Below, piece after piece: positions 38,409 through 47,549 of a DNA stretch of 49,007 bases. The translations under genes were made by a program, and so were the position numbers. The stretch covers positions 1-49,007 of the forward strand of contig CALXVB010000009.1 in the NCBI GenBank assembly GCA_944391855.1. The letters are read 5' to 3'. Within the stretch, counting starts at the first letter, position 1, and every line of letters begins with the position of its first letter. The DNA comes from an uncultured Clostridia bacterium. Lineage in GTDB: Bacteria; Bacillota; Clostridia; TANB77; CAG-508. The notes beneath the pieces were generated by a model that searched no databases, had not been told where the DNA came from, and saw only the letters and a list, made by a program, of their open reading frames with translations.

Positions 38409-38459
38409 AAAAGACTTCAATATTAAATGTAATACATACATATAGTATTGAAGTCTTTT
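38409..38459. terminator. bidirectional terminator between the Sua5-type gene and feoB
   Basis: Stem of 14 bases (AAAAGACTTCAATA / TATTGAAGTCTTTT) with a 23-base loop, A and T runs at either end, in a convergent gap. Confidence 0.75.
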
Positions 38460-38471
38460 ACTATATATTTT

Positions 38472-40604
38472 CTATATAATTAAATTCCATACAAAATTTG
38501 TTGTCATGCATAAAACAACTCCACATATTGTTGGTAATAAAAATGCTATTATACTCCATTTTATACTTCCTGTTTCTTTCTTTATTGTAAGTAATGTTGT
38601 TGTGCATGGAAAGTGTAAAAGTGTAAATAATATTACATTTATTGCTGTAATAAGTGTCCATCCGTTTTGTATTAAAATTTGACCTATTTCTGTTGTACTT
38701 TCTAAATTCACTAATGTTCCGCTTCCCATATACCCCATAAGTATTATTGGTAATACTATTTCATTTGCTGGTATTCCTAAAATAAAAGCCGCTAAAATGT
38801 ACCCATCTAATCCCATAATTTGTGCAAATGGGTTAAGGAAATTAGCTATATATGTTAATATACTACTTTCTCCTATATATACATTTGCAAAAAGCCATAT
38901 TACTAGTCCTGCGGGCACTGCTATAGCTATTGCTCTTCCTAACACAAATAATGTTCTATCTAAAATAGACCTAACTAAAACTTGCCCTATTTGTGGTTTT
39001 CTATATGGTGGTAATTCTAATACAAAAGAACTACTTTCACCTTTCAATATTGTTTTACTTAAAAATTTTGATATAAGTATTGTCATAAATATTCCTATTA
39101 AAATTATACATAGAACCGCTATGCTAGAAATTATTGAAGCATTTTTTGATGCAACTATTCCTCCAATAAATATAGTTGAAATTGTTATTAAAAATGGAAA
39201 TCTTCCATTACATGGAACAAAAGCATTTGTAAGTATAGAAATTAGTTTTTCTCGTGGAGAGTCTATTATTCTGCATCCAGTTACTCCACAACTATTACAG
39301 CCAAAGCCCATACACATTGTTAATGCTTGCTTTCCAGAGCTTCCCGCTTTTTTAAAAAATTTATCTAAATTAAATGCAATTCGTGGTAAAAATCCTAAAT
39401 CTTCTAATAATGTAAATAATGGAAAAAATATTGCCATTGGTGGTAGCATAACTGCTATAATCCATGTTAGTGTTCTATATATTCCATCTATTACAACTCC
39501 TTTTAACCATATTGGCACATGCAAATATTCAAATGCATCTACTAATATTTCTTGTAAGTTATTAAAAATTTTAAATAACCATTCAGATGGATAGTTTGCC
39601 CCTTTTATTGTAATCCATAAAATCAAGCCAAGAAATCCTAGCATTAATGGAATACCAAATATTTTAGAAGTAAGAATTTTGTCTATCTTTCTGTTTTTCG
39701 TATTCTCCTTTTTTATATTTACTGTATCTTTGTATACATTTTCTGCTTTAAATATTATACTTGATATCATACTATTTTTTACTTCTTCTTGTTTAATTCC
39801 ATTAAAATTTAAAATATCTTTAATTTCTTCTAACTCTGTTTTTATCTCTTTATTATTTAACAAATTTATTTTCAAATTTTTCTCTATACTTTTTAAAATT
39901 TTTTTATCCCCATCTATTAGCTTTAAACATATCCATCTACTCAACTGCTTGTTTTTTATTAACATTTTTTCTACTTTTTCATCTAACTTTTCCACACTTT
40001 CTTCTATATATGGGTAATATTTTATCTTATTTGGTTTAGGTATAATTTCTTTTTCACATACTTTTTGAATAGTATCCATAAGTTTTATTAATGTTTTCTT
40101 TTTTCTTGCTATTACTCCTACTACTGGTACACCTAGTCTTTCTTCTAATTCTTTAAAATCAATTGATATTCCTTTTTTCTTTGCTTCATCTAGTAAATTC
40201 ACACATATTATGACCTTGTCTGTTATTTCCATTATTTGACACACAAGATTTAAGTTTTTTTCCAATGAAGTAGCATCTAATACTACTACAGTAACATCTG
40301 GATTTCCAAAACAAATATAATCTCTCGCAATTTCTTCTTCTTCTGAATTGGACATTATTGAATATGTACCTGGAGTATCTACTAGTATAAATTCTCTTTC
40401 ATTATATTTATATTTTCCACTTGCTACGCTAACCGTTTTTCCCGGCCAATTTCCAGTATGCTGTTTCATTCCTGTAAGATTATTGAATACTGTCGATTTC
40501 CCTACATTCGGATTTCCTGCTAAAGCAACTGTATATTTATGCTTTTTTAATGGCTGTTTATTTTGTGATTTATTATCATTTTGCCTTCTTTTTATAGCTT
40601 TCAT
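38472..40604 (-). CDS. feoB: ferrous iron transporter FeoB
   Basis: The Fe2+ uptake transporter with a GTPase head. From the ATG at 40604 (GGAGG upstream; an upstream TTG would place the ribosome site inside the gene) it is 710 residues. A 22-residue basic Lys/Asn/Gln leader is followed by G1 GNPNVGKS at 30-37, switch I KQHTGNWPGKTVS, G3 DTPGTYS and G4 VNLLDEA. Membrane Gate domains carry GFGCNSCGVTGCRIIDSPRE and the NAFVPCNGRFP gate motif. feoA lies on the other strand nearby. Confidence 0.96.
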   Translation of the reverse strand: MKAIKRRQNDNKSQNKQPLKKHKYTVALAGNPNVGKSTVFNNLTGMKQHTGNWPGKTVSVASGKYKYNEREFILVDTPGTYSIMSNSEEEEIARDYICFGNPDVTVVVLDATSLEKNLNLVCQIMEITDKVIICVNLLDEAKKKGISIDFKELEERLGVPVVGVIARKKKTLIKLMDTIQKVCEKEIIPKPNKIKYYPYIEESVEKLDEKVEKMLIKNKQLSRWICLKLIDGDKKILKSIEKNLKINLLNNKEIKTELEEIKDILNFNGIKQEEVKNSMISSIIFKAENVYKDTVNIKKENTKNRKIDKILTSKIFGIPLMLGFLGLILWITIKGANYPSEWLFKIFNNLQEILVDAFEYLHVPIWLKGVVIDGIYRTLTWIIAVMLPPMAIFFPLFTLLEDLGFLPRIAFNLDKFFKKAGSSGKQALTMCMGFGCNSCGVTGCRIIDSPREKLISILTNAFVPCNGRFPFLITISTIFIGGIVASKNASIISSIAVLCIILIGIFMTILISKFLSKTILKGESSSFVLELPPYRKPQIGQVLVRSILDRTLFVLGRAIAIAVPAGLVIWLFANVYIGESSILTYIANFLNPFAQIMGLDGYILAAFILGIPANEIVLPIILMGYMGSGTLVNLESTTEIGQILIQNGWTLITAINVILFTLLHFPCTTTLLTIKKETGSIKWSIIAFLLPTICGVVLCMTTNFVWNLII

Positions 40605-40679
40605 ATATTCCTCCTGCAAACTTTGTATATTCTATTATATGTGACGCATTATGTAATTGATAATATATTTTTTTGAGCC

Positions 40680-40712
40680 TTGACTTTTTTTGTTTAATAT
40701 AATATTATATTA
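40680..40712 (+). promoter_or_regulatory. rubrerythrin promoter with AT palindrome
   Basis: TTGACT (40680-40685), 17-base spacer, TATTAT (40703-40708). A perfect 18-base palindrome, TAATATAATATTATATTA at 40695-40712, covers the -10 region. It is not a clean PerR or Fur box, but a peroxide- or iron-responsive operator is conceivable. Confidence 0.5.
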
Positions 40713-40746
40713 GCTGAAATTAAATACATTTTAGGAGGTATTATTT

Positions 40747-41280
40747 ATGGAATTAAAAGGATCAAAAACAGAAGCAAATTTAAGAGCTGCTTTTTCTGGA
40801 GAATCAGAAGCAAGAAATAAATATACATATTTTGCAAGTGTTGCAAAAAAAGAAGGATATGAGCAAATCGCAGCTATATTTTTAGAGACTGCTGAAAATG
40901 AAAAAGAACATGCAAAATTACATTTTAAATATTTAGAAGGTATTGGAGATACAAAATCAAACTTAGCAGATGCTGCAGCTGGAGAAAACTATGAATGGTC
41001 TGATATGTATCCAAAATTTGCAAAAGAAGCTGAAGAAGAAGGATTCTTAGAGATTGCTGCAACATTTAGAGGTATTGCAGAAGTTGAAAAACATCATGAA
41101 GAAAGATATAAAAAATTATTAGAAAATGTTAAAGAAGGAGAAGTATTTAAAAAAGGTAGCATTGTAGTTTGGAAATGTAGAAATTGCGGACATATCCATG
41201 TTGGATTAGAAGCACCTACAATTTGCCCTGTATGTAAACATGCTCAAAGCTATTTTGAAGTAAATGCTGAAAATTATTAA
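40747..41280 (+). CDS. rubrerythrin
   Basis: A non-haem diiron protein that reduces hydrogen peroxide in anaerobes. It is 177 residues: a ferritin-like four-helix domain with iron ligands in [24 protein letters not shown] and [10 protein letters not shown], then a C-terminal rubredoxin domain with two Cys pairs (WKCRNCGH and CPVCKH). ATG with AGGAGG upstream and its own promoter and terminator. Confidence 0.95.
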   Translation: MELKGSKTEANLRAAFSGESEARNKYTYFASVAKKEGYEQIAAIFLETAENEKEHAKLHFKYLEGIGDTKSNLADAAAGENYEWSDMYPKFAKEAEEEGFLEIAATFRGIAEVEKHHEERYKKLLENVKEGEVFKKGSIVVWKCRNCGHIHVGLEAPTICPVCKHAQSYFEVNAENY

Positions 41281-41303
41281 TAATTAATATATTATGGATA
41301 AAG

Positions 41304-41338
41304 AAAAACAAAGTGGTTTTTGTAACTACTTTGTTTTT
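41304..41338 (+). terminator. rubrerythrin terminator
   Basis: AAAAACAAAGT / ACTTTGTTTTT stem ending in a T-run; also A-rich on the left, so it may serve birA from the minus strand. Confidence 0.7.
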
Positions 41339-41348
41339 CAATTATGTT

Positions 41349-41933
41349 CTATATAATTTTCTTTTCTATACAATATTTTTCAAATAAATTGCAAAATTCT
41401 AAAAGAATATCTTCTCTTTGATACTCTTTCTTTAATTCCTTTTTTAGCGAAGTAGCAATTTCATTTAATTCTTCTGGAAAATTAGTACCATTAACGTCTA
41501 TTCCTATCCCTATTAATAAATATCTAATCTTTTCTCCTTTTGTAATTATTTGAGTTAATATTCCTCCAATTTTTTTGTTATTTAGCATAATGTCATTTGG
41601 CTCTTTTATATCTGCTCTTATATTACAAACATTATATATTGCATTTCTCATACACTCAGCTATTTTTTTAGTTATTCCATCTAATTCATTAATACTACAT
41701 TTTGGATATATTATCATTGTAAATGTTAAATTTTTGTTTTTTTCTGAATACCAATTTCTCCCATGTGTCCCTAATCCATTTGTTTGATTTTCAGTTATAA
41801 CTATAGTTCCATTTTCTATATTCTTTTCTGCTAATTCTTTTGCTTTTGTTTGTGTTGAATCAATCTCATCAAAAAAGATTATATTCTTACCAATTGTTTT
41901 TAATTTTCTTTTTATATTTTCTATATTAATCAT
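41349..41933 (-). CDS. biotin--protein ligase, single-domain
   Basis: Attaches biotin to AccB. It is 194 residues from the ATG at 41933 (GGGTG upstream; an upstream GTG is possible). It lacks the N-terminal repressor domain of BirA, so it is a ligase only. Core motifs: DSTQTKAKELA, TNGLGTHGRNWYS (the biotinyl-AMP loop, usually GRGRRGR) and IKEPNDIMLNNKKIGGIL, where Glu replaces the Trp of the usual KWPND. It lacks most of the C-terminal domain. The Trp-to-Glu change is noted as a finding. Confidence 0.88.
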   Translation of the reverse strand: MINIENIKRKLKTIGKNIIFFDEIDSTQTKAKELAEKNIENGTIVITENQTNGLGTHGRNWYSEKNKNLTFTMIIYPKCSINELDGITKKIAECMRNAIYNVCNIRADIKEPNDIMLNNKKIGGILTQIITKGEKIRYLLIGIGIDVNGTNFPEELNEIATSLKKELKKEYQREDILLEFCNLFEKYCIEKKII

Positions 41934-42007
41934 TTTATTCACCCAAATTTAGTATACCATTTATATTTTATTTTGTCTATTTATACATATTATTCAAATT
42001 GATTGCA

Positions 42008-42033
42008 CATACTAATAGTATGGTTTTAGTATG
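42008..42033 (+). promoter_or_regulatory. palindromic operator-like site before the XRE gene
   Basis: CATACTAATAGTATG is a perfect palindrome around a central A (42008-42022), and a third half-site TAGTATG follows at 42027-42033. It lies about 85 bases before the regulator's ATG, where an autoregulatory operator would be expected. Confidence 0.4.
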
Positions 42034-42115
42034 TATATTTTTACCTATATGTTTCTGTAAATTAATTCGTATACATGCTATATTCATTTCAGATTTAGGA
42101 AGAGGTGATATATAA

Positions 42116-42439
42116 ATGGCATTAGATTATAGTATAATTGGAGAAAGATTAAAAAAAGCCAGAATAGATAATAATCTAACACAAGAGAAATTAGCTGAAA
42201 AGTTAGATGTCTCTATTGCATTTTTAAGTAGAATAGAAAGAGGAAGTTCACACATTAGTTTAAAAAGATTAAGTCAAATTTGTGATATATTAGGTATTAG
42301 TGAAGGAAGTATTCTTAACGGTTCATCTAATAATTCTAATACTTACCTATCTTCAGAATTTTATGATATATTAAAAAATACAACACCTGAAAAACAAAAA
42401 TTGATTTATAAAATTGCAAAAGTTATTAATGAAGATTAA
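42116..42439 (+). CDS. XRE-family transcription regulator
   Basis: 107 residues. A Cro/CI helix-turn-helix spans about 8-62: IGERLKKARIDNNLTQEKLAEKL, then VSIAFLSRIERGSSHISLKRL. A short C-terminal tail with TTPEKQKLIYKIAKVI may be a dimerisation helix. AGGTG lies 9 bases before the ATG. It lies upstream of pflB but a terminator separates them, so a link with pyruvate metabolism is only positional. Confidence 0.85.
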   Translation: MALDYSIIGERLKKARIDNNLTQEKLAEKLDVSIAFLSRIERGSSHISLKRLSQICDILGISEGSILNGSSNNSNTYLSSEFYDILKNTTPEKQKLIYKIAKVINED

Positions 42440-42462
42440 CTCTATCTTAGAATATTTATCGA

Positions 42463-42497
42463 AATATTACCTATAATAATTGTAGGTAATATTTTTT
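42463..42497 (+). terminator. terminator of the XRE gene
   Basis: AATATTACCTA / TAGGTAATATT stem with TTTT following. Confidence 0.75.
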
Positions 42498-42546
42498 GTG
42501 TTTTTTAGTTGATATTACTCTATTTTTATGATATGCTTATATGTGC

Positions 42547-42580
42547 GGAACTATTTAGATAGTTTCATACAAAATATAAT
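42547..42580 (+). promoter_or_regulatory. pflB promoter with imperfect palindrome
   Basis: TATAAT at 42575-42580; the -35 position (TATTTA) is poor. A 20-base imperfect palindrome, GGAACTATTTAGATAGTTTC at 42547-42566, overlaps the -35, as an activator or repressor site would. Confidence 0.4.
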
Positions 42581-42618
42581 ATAAACAATACTTTATTGTT
42601 AGAATACGGAGGTTTATT

Positions 42619-44862
42619 ATGGAATTTAAACAATGGAATGGCTTTAATAAGGCCGGAGAATGGACAAAAGAAATAGACGTTAGAGGTTTTATCCAGTCTA
42701 ACTATACACCTTATGAAGGAGATTCTAAATTCCTTATGGGTAGCACAGATAAAACAAAAAAATTATGGAACAAGGTATTAGACCTTTATAAAAAAGAAAG
42801 AGAAAATGGTGGGGTTTTAGATGCAGATTGTAAAACACCATCTGCTGTAAATGCTTATGAAGCAGGATATATAGATAAAGATTTAGAAGAGATCGTTGGT
42901 CTTCAAACAGATGCCCCTTTAAAAAGAGCAATTATGCCAAATGGTGGTATTAGAATAGTAGAAAAATCTGCTGAAGCCTATGGATTTAAAGTAGACCCAG
43001 AAACAGAATATATATATCATAATTTAAGAAAAACTCATAATGATGGTGTATTTGAAGTATATACTCCAGATATAAGAGCTGCTAGAAGTTCGCACTTACT
43101 TACAGGTCTTCCAGATGGATATGGTCGTGGAAGAATTATAGGTGACTATAGAAGAGTTGCACTATATGGTGTTGATAGCTTAATTGCTGAAAAGAAAGTT
43201 GAACTTGAAATATTAGATACAGATGAATTTACAGAAGATATAATAAGACGTCGTGAAGAAGTTGCAGACCAAATAAAAGCACTAAATGATTTAAAAGCAA
43301 TGGCTGCAAAATATGGATTTGATATATCAGTTCCAGCTTCAAATGCAAAAGAAGCTATTCAATGGCTATACTTTGGATATCTAGGTGCCATAAAAGATCA
43401 AAATGGTGCTGCTATGAGTTTAGGTAGAACTTCTACTTTCTTAGATATATATATAGAAAGAGATATTCAAAATGGTATTTTAACTGAAGAGCAAGCACAA
43501 GAATTAATGGATCAATTCATTATAAAATTAAGATTAGTAAGATTCTTAAGAGCACCAGAATATAATTCACTATTTAGTGGAGACCCAGTATGGGTAACAG
43601 AAAGTATTGGTGGTATGGGTATTGATGGTAGAACATTAGTTACTAAAAACTCATTTAGAGTTCTTCATACATTAGATAATTTAGGACCAGCACCAGAACC
43701 AAACCTAACAGTATTATGGTCAAACAACTTGCCACAAGGATTTAAAAATTACTGTGCTGATATATCTATTAGAACTTCATCAATTCAATATGAAAATGAT
43801 GATTTAATGAGAATTACACTTGGAGATGATTATGGAATAGCATGCTGTGTATCTGCAATGAAAATTGGTAAACAAATGCAATTCTTTGGTGCTAGAGCAA
43901 ACTTAGCTAAAACTTTACTTTATGCTATCAATGGTGGTAGAGACGAGAACTCTGGAAAACAAGTTGCACCAAAATTTGCACCTATCACTTCTGAATACTT
44001 AAATTATGATGAGGTTATGGAAAAATTTGATCAAATGATGGAATATGTAGCAAAAATATATATTAAAGCTTTAAATGCAATCCACTTTATGCATGATAAA
44101 TATTCTTATGAAGCATTAGAAATGGCTTTACATGACAGAGATGAAGATATATTAAGAACTATGGCGTGCGGTATAGCAGGTTTATCAGTAGCTGCTGATT
44201 CACTTTCTGCAATAAAATATGCTAAAGTAAAAGTTATAAGAGATGAAACAGGTTTAGCTGTTGATTACAAAGTAGAAGGAGATTTTCCAAAATACGGAAA
44301 TGATGATGACCGTGTAGATCAAATAGCTGCCCAAATTGTAAAATCTTTCTTAAGAAAATTACAAAAGCATCACACATATAGAGGTTCAAAACACACACTT
44401 TCTATCCTAACAATTACTTCAAACGTAGTATATGGAAAGAATACAGGAAATACACCTGATGGACGTAGAGCAGGAGAACCTTTTGGACCTGGTGCTAACC
44501 CATTACATGGAAGAGATTCAAATGGTGCTTTAGCCGTTATGAACACTATAGCTAAACTTCCTTATGAATATTCAGAAGATGGTATTTCATTTACATTTTC
44601 TATTACACCAGCTGCTCTTGGAAAAGATGAAGATACAAAAATAAATAATTTAGTAAGTATGCTTGATGGATATTTCAAACAAACTGGTCATCATATAAAT
44701 GTAAATGTATTTAATAGAGAATTACTAGAAGATGCTATGGAACATCCAGAAAATTATCCACAACTTACAATCCGTGTATCTGGATACGCAGTAAACTTTA
44801 TTAAATTAACAAGAGAACAACAATTAGACGTAATTAATAGAACAATACACGAAAGAATCTAA
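42619..44862 (+). CDS. pflB: formate C-acetyltransferase (pyruvate formate-lyase)
   Basis: Anaerobic glycyl-radical enzyme splitting pyruvate and CoA into formate and acetyl-CoA. It is 747 residues. The adjacent catalytic cysteines are at about 409-410 ([13 protein letters not shown]) and the radical Gly at about 722 in [21 protein letters not shown] is the conserved PFL stretch. ATG with GGAGG upstream. The activating enzyme follows after a repeat-rich gap. The acetyl-CoA made here can feed the fab/acc cluster. Confidence 0.97.
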   Translation: MEFKQWNGFNKAGEWTKEIDVRGFIQSNYTPYEGDSKFLMGSTDKTKKLWNKVLDLYKKERENGGVLDADCKTPSAVNAYEAGYIDKDLEEIVGLQTDAPLKRAIMPNGGIRIVEKSAEAYGFKVDPETEYIYHNLRKTHNDGVFEVYTPDIRAARSSHLLTGLPDGYGRGRIIGDYRRVALYGVDSLIAEKKVELEILDTDEFTEDIIRRREEVADQIKALNDLKAMAAKYGFDISVPASNAKEAIQWLYFGYLGAIKDQNGAAMSLGRTSTFLDIYIERDIQNGILTEEQAQELMDQFIIKLRLVRFLRAPEYNSLFSGDPVWVTESIGGMGIDGRTLVTKNSFRVLHTLDNLGPAPEPNLTVLWSNNLPQGFKNYCADISIRTSSIQYENDDLMRITLGDDYGIACCVSAMKIGKQMQFFGARANLAKTLLYAINGGRDENSGKQVAPKFAPITSEYLNYDEVMEKFDQMMEYVAKIYIKALNAIHFMHDKYSYEALEMALHDRDEDILRTMACGIAGLSVAADSLSAIKYAKVKVIRDETGLAVDYKVEGDFPKYGNDDDRVDQIAAQIVKSFLRKLQKHHTYRGSKHTLSILTITSNVVYGKNTGNTPDGRRAGEPFGPGANPLHGRDSNGALAVMNTIAKLPYEYSEDGISFTFSITPAALGKDEDTKINNLVSMLDGYFKQTGHHINVNVFNRELLEDAMEHPENYPQLTIRVSGYAVNFIKLTREQQLDVINRTIHERI

Positions 44863-44863
44863 A

Positions 44864-44920
44864 TTTTGGAACAAAGGGACACACATTTCGTTTCAATTTT
44901 GAAACAGAGTGACAGACCTG
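44864..44920. repeat. degenerate GGGACACACA repeat, GGAACA-arm type
   Basis: TTTGGAACAAAGGGACACACATTTCGTTTC is largely kept across the left arm (44864-44894), with loop AATTTT and GAAAC, but the right arm then diverges to GAGTGACAGACCTG, which resembles the GACAGG type. It begins right after the pflB stop. Confidence 0.6.
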
Positions 44921-44962
44921 TATAAAATGTATTGTTACATTTACTTAGATAAAATCTTGTTC

Positions 44963-45004
44963 AAAAGCGTGGACAAAAAGGCGTGTCCCTTTTGTCCACA
45001 CTTT
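44963..45004. repeat. GGACAAAA palindrome before pflA
   Basis: AAAGCGTGGACAAAA pairs with TTTTGTCCACACTTT (one mismatch), loop containing GTGTCCC. A second, differently armed element in the same pflB-pflA gap, ending some 10 bases before the pflA ribosome site. Confidence 0.6.
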
Positions 45005-45022
45005 TAGTTATAGGAGGTTAAA

Positions 45023-45769
45023 ATGTCTGAAAATCTTGACACAAATAACAATATAATAGGTAGAATACATTCTTTTGAATCTTTTGGTGCTGTAGATGGT
45101 CCAGGCATCAGGTTTGTAGTATTTTTTCAAGGTTGTGGTCTTCGTTGTAAGTACTGTCATAACAGAGATACTTGGGCTATTTCAAATGCTGGTATGGAAT
45201 ATACAACTAATGATTTAATTGCAAAAATTTCTAGATACAAAAACTATTTTACTGTATCTGGAGGTGGAGTTACACTTTCTGGCGGTGAACCTTTACTTCA
45301 ACAAGATTTCTTGCTTGAATTATTGCCTAAGTTAAAAGAACTTGGCATACACACTGCAATAGATACTTCTGGCAATTTTCCAATTACAGATAAAATAGCT
45401 AAAATAATTGATTTAGCAGATTTGTTTTTACTAGATATAAAATGTATTAATGATGAAATATGTAAGGATTTAGTAGGTGTTTCTAATAAACTAGAACTTG
45501 AATTTGCTAAATATTTAAGTAGTATTAACAAACCTACTTGGATTAGGCAAGTACTTGTTCCAGGAATCACTGATCATGAAGAAGATTTACTTACTTTAAA
45601 AGATTTTTTATCTACATTACAAAATGTTCAAAAAGTAGAGATTCTTGCTTACCACGATTTAGGTAGATTTAAATGGGAAAATCTTGGTTGTAATTATGAA
45701 TTAGAAGATATTCCTAATGCAACTACAGAAGATGTAGCACGAGCAAAGAAAATACTAAAAATAGATTAG
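45023..45769 (+). CDS. pflA: pyruvate formate-lyase activating enzyme
   Basis: A radical-SAM enzyme that installs the glycyl radical on PflB. It is 248 residues: HSFESFGAVDGPGIRFVVF, iron-sulfur cysteines 38, 42 and 45 (GCGLRCKYCHN), and VTLSGGEPLLQ. It ends at ARAKKILK. ATG with AGGAGG upstream. Confidence 0.96.
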   Translation: MSENLDTNNNIIGRIHSFESFGAVDGPGIRFVVFFQGCGLRCKYCHNRDTWAISNAGMEYTTNDLIAKISRYKNYFTVSGGGVTLSGGEPLLQQDFLLELLPKLKELGIHTAIDTSGNFPITDKIAKIIDLADLFLLDIKCINDEICKDLVGVSNKLELEFAKYLSSINKPTWIRQVLVPGITDHEEDLLTLKDFLSTLQNVQKVEILAYHDLGRFKWENLGCNYELEDIPNATTEDVARAKKILKID

Positions 45770-45807
45770 TTAAACTAATTTTGAAATTAAACTTAAGCAT
45801 TTAAACC

Positions 45808-45858
45808 AAAAAAGAATTTGAATGAAAATATATAAATACTTTCTTCAAATTCTTTTTT
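45808..45858 (+). terminator. pflA terminator
   Basis: AAAAAAGAATTTGAA / TTCAAATTCTTTTTT, a 15-base perfect stem with a 21-base AT loop. Confidence 0.75.
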
Positions 45859-45893
45859 ATTATTATTTAATTATTATATATTAGTCTTTAATT

Positions 45894-46160
45894 TTAGCAA
45901 TATTTATCATAGTCATTATAATTACAGCAACAATTTTCTTTATTTTTATCTTTACAACAAATTAAACTAATAATTCTTATTATTAATAAAATTACAAGTA
46001 GAGATAAAATAGCAATTATTGTTCCTATTCCTAGGGCAGTTATAATTCCAGTTAATCCTCCAATTAAAAGTCCTATAACAAATGTTAATAAAGAAGTTAA
46101 TATACATATTATTATATCTACACAACATTTATTATCTTTACAGCATTTATCTTGTGACAT
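45894..46160 (-). CDS. small Cys-rich two-helix membrane protein
   Basis: 88 residues from the ATG at 46160 (GGAGG upstream). N-terminal MSQDKCCKDNKCCVD, two hydrophobic Gly/Ile/Leu-rich membrane segments at about 15-68, and a C-terminal CCKDKNKENCCCNYNDYDKYC. Cysteine pairs and triplets sit on both sides of the membrane part, so both ends are on the same face if it is a hairpin; metal binding or disulfide cross-linking is possible. I recognise no family. It is downstream of dnaJ on the same strand. Confidence 0.65.
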   Translation of the reverse strand: MSQDKCCKDNKCCVDIIICILTSLLTFVIGLLIGGLTGIITALGIGTIIAILSLLVILLIIRIISLICCKDKNKENCCCNYNDYDKYC

Positions 46161-46248
46161 ATATTTTGCACCTCCTAGATAATATTTAAAAATACTACCT
46201 AGTACATAATATGCGATAAAACGACTTTTCTCTACATTTTTTTGCAAA

Positions 46249-47418
46249 CTATATTCCAAAAATTCCTCTTTTCTTTATAGGTGGCTGTTCATTCATTGTT
46301 TTAGCAAGTTCTACCATCAAATCTCTTTGTTCCTTTGTAAGTCTCTTTGGCACTTGTACCAATACTGTAAATACAAAGTTACCTTGTGAACCATTATTTA
46401 TATTTTTGAATCCTTTTCCTCTTATAGTAAATTTAGTTCCTGGTTGAGTTCCGTCTGGTATTTTGTATTTTTCTTTAGTTCCATCTACCATTGGAATCTC
46501 TAGCTCTGCACCTAAAGTTGCTTGTGTAAAAGTTATTGGAACTTCGCAAAGTACGTCCTGACCTTTTCTTGTAAAGATGCTATGTCTTTTTACGTGTATT
46601 GTTATATAAAGGTCTCCCTTTGCCCCTCCTTTTACTCCTGGCTCTCCTTCTCCTCTTAGTACTATTGTCTGATTCTCGTCTATTCCTGCTGGAATTTTTA
46701 CAGAAACTTTTACTTGCTTTCTAACAATTCCTTTACCTTTACAATCTGTGCAAGGTTCTGGAATAATTTCACCTGTTCCATTACAGTTTGTACATGGTCT
46801 TACGGTTTGCATCTGTCCAAATATTGTTGTTTGAGTTTGTTTTATTTGTCCAGTTCCATGACACATTGAACATGTTTGTTTTTTAGTTCCTGGTTTTGCG
46901 CCTTCTCCATGACAAGTTTGACATGTTTCGTTTCTAGTTAAGGTTATTTGCTTTTCTGTTCCTAAAAAAGACTCTTCAAAGGTAATGTCTAAATTAGCTC
47001 TTAAATCTGCACCTTGTCTTGGTCCATTATTGTTTCTAGAGGTTCTTCCTCCAAATCCGCCACTAAAGAATGAAGAAAATATATCTCCTAAATCTCCAAA
47101 TCCATCAAAACCGTCAAATCCTCCTGTTGAAGAATATGAATAATATCCATTTGCACCACCAAAAGGACCACCAGCCCCACCAAAACCTTGGCTTGGATCT
47201 GCTGTTCCAAACCTATCATACATTTTTCTCTTTTCTGGATTAGATAATACTTCATAAGCTTCATTTACTTCTTTGAATTTTGCTTCAGCTTCTTTTTTAT
47301 TATCTGGATTAGCATCTGGATGATATTTTTTAGCAAGCTTTCTATATGCTTTTTTTAGCTCTTCTTCACTTGCATTTTTCTCTACACCCAATATTGCATA
47401 ATAATCTTTATTTGCCAT
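46249..47418 (-). CDS. dnaJ: chaperone DnaJ
   Basis: The Hsp40 partner of DnaK. It is 389 residues: J-domain with His33-Pro34-Asp35, a Gly/Phe-rich linker at about 75-125, four CxxCxGxG zinc repeats ([32 protein letters not shown]) at about 150-215, and the C-terminal substrate domain. ATG with AAAGGAG upstream; 131 bases after dnaK. Confidence 0.97.
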   Translation of the reverse strand: MANKDYYAILGVEKNASEEELKKAYRKLAKKYHPDANPDNKKEAEAKFKEVNEAYEVLSNPEKRKMYDRFGTADPSQGFGGAGGPFGGANGYYSYSSTGGFDGFDGFGDLGDIFSSFFSGGFGGRTSRNNNGPRQGADLRANLDITFEESFLGTEKQITLTRNETCQTCHGEGAKPGTKKQTCSMCHGTGQIKQTQTTIFGQMQTVRPCTNCNGTGEIIPEPCTDCKGKGIVRKQVKVSVKIPAGIDENQTIVLRGEGEPGVKGGAKGDLYITIHVKRHSIFTRKGQDVLCEVPITFTQATLGAELEIPMVDGTKEKYKIPDGTQPGTKFTIRGKGFKNINNGSQGNFVFTVLVQVPKRLTKEQRDLMVELAKTMNEQPPIKKRGIFGI

Positions 47419-47474
47419 TTATTTATTCTCCTTTAAATGTCTTTTTATTTTAGATTTTAATGTATTCATAATTC

Positions 47475-47496
47475 GAGGTTGGACTATTCCAACCTC
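47475..47496 (-). promoter_or_regulatory. hairpin in the dnaK-dnaJ gap
   Basis: GAGGTTGGA / TCCAACCTC, a perfect 9-base stem with a CTAT loop. On the minus strand no T-run follows, so it is more likely an mRNA processing or stability element than a full terminator. Confidence 0.4.
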
Positions 47497-47549
47497 ATTT
47501 GTTTTAGTTTTATTATTCTAAACAATACTAAGAATATTTCTCTTCTTAA

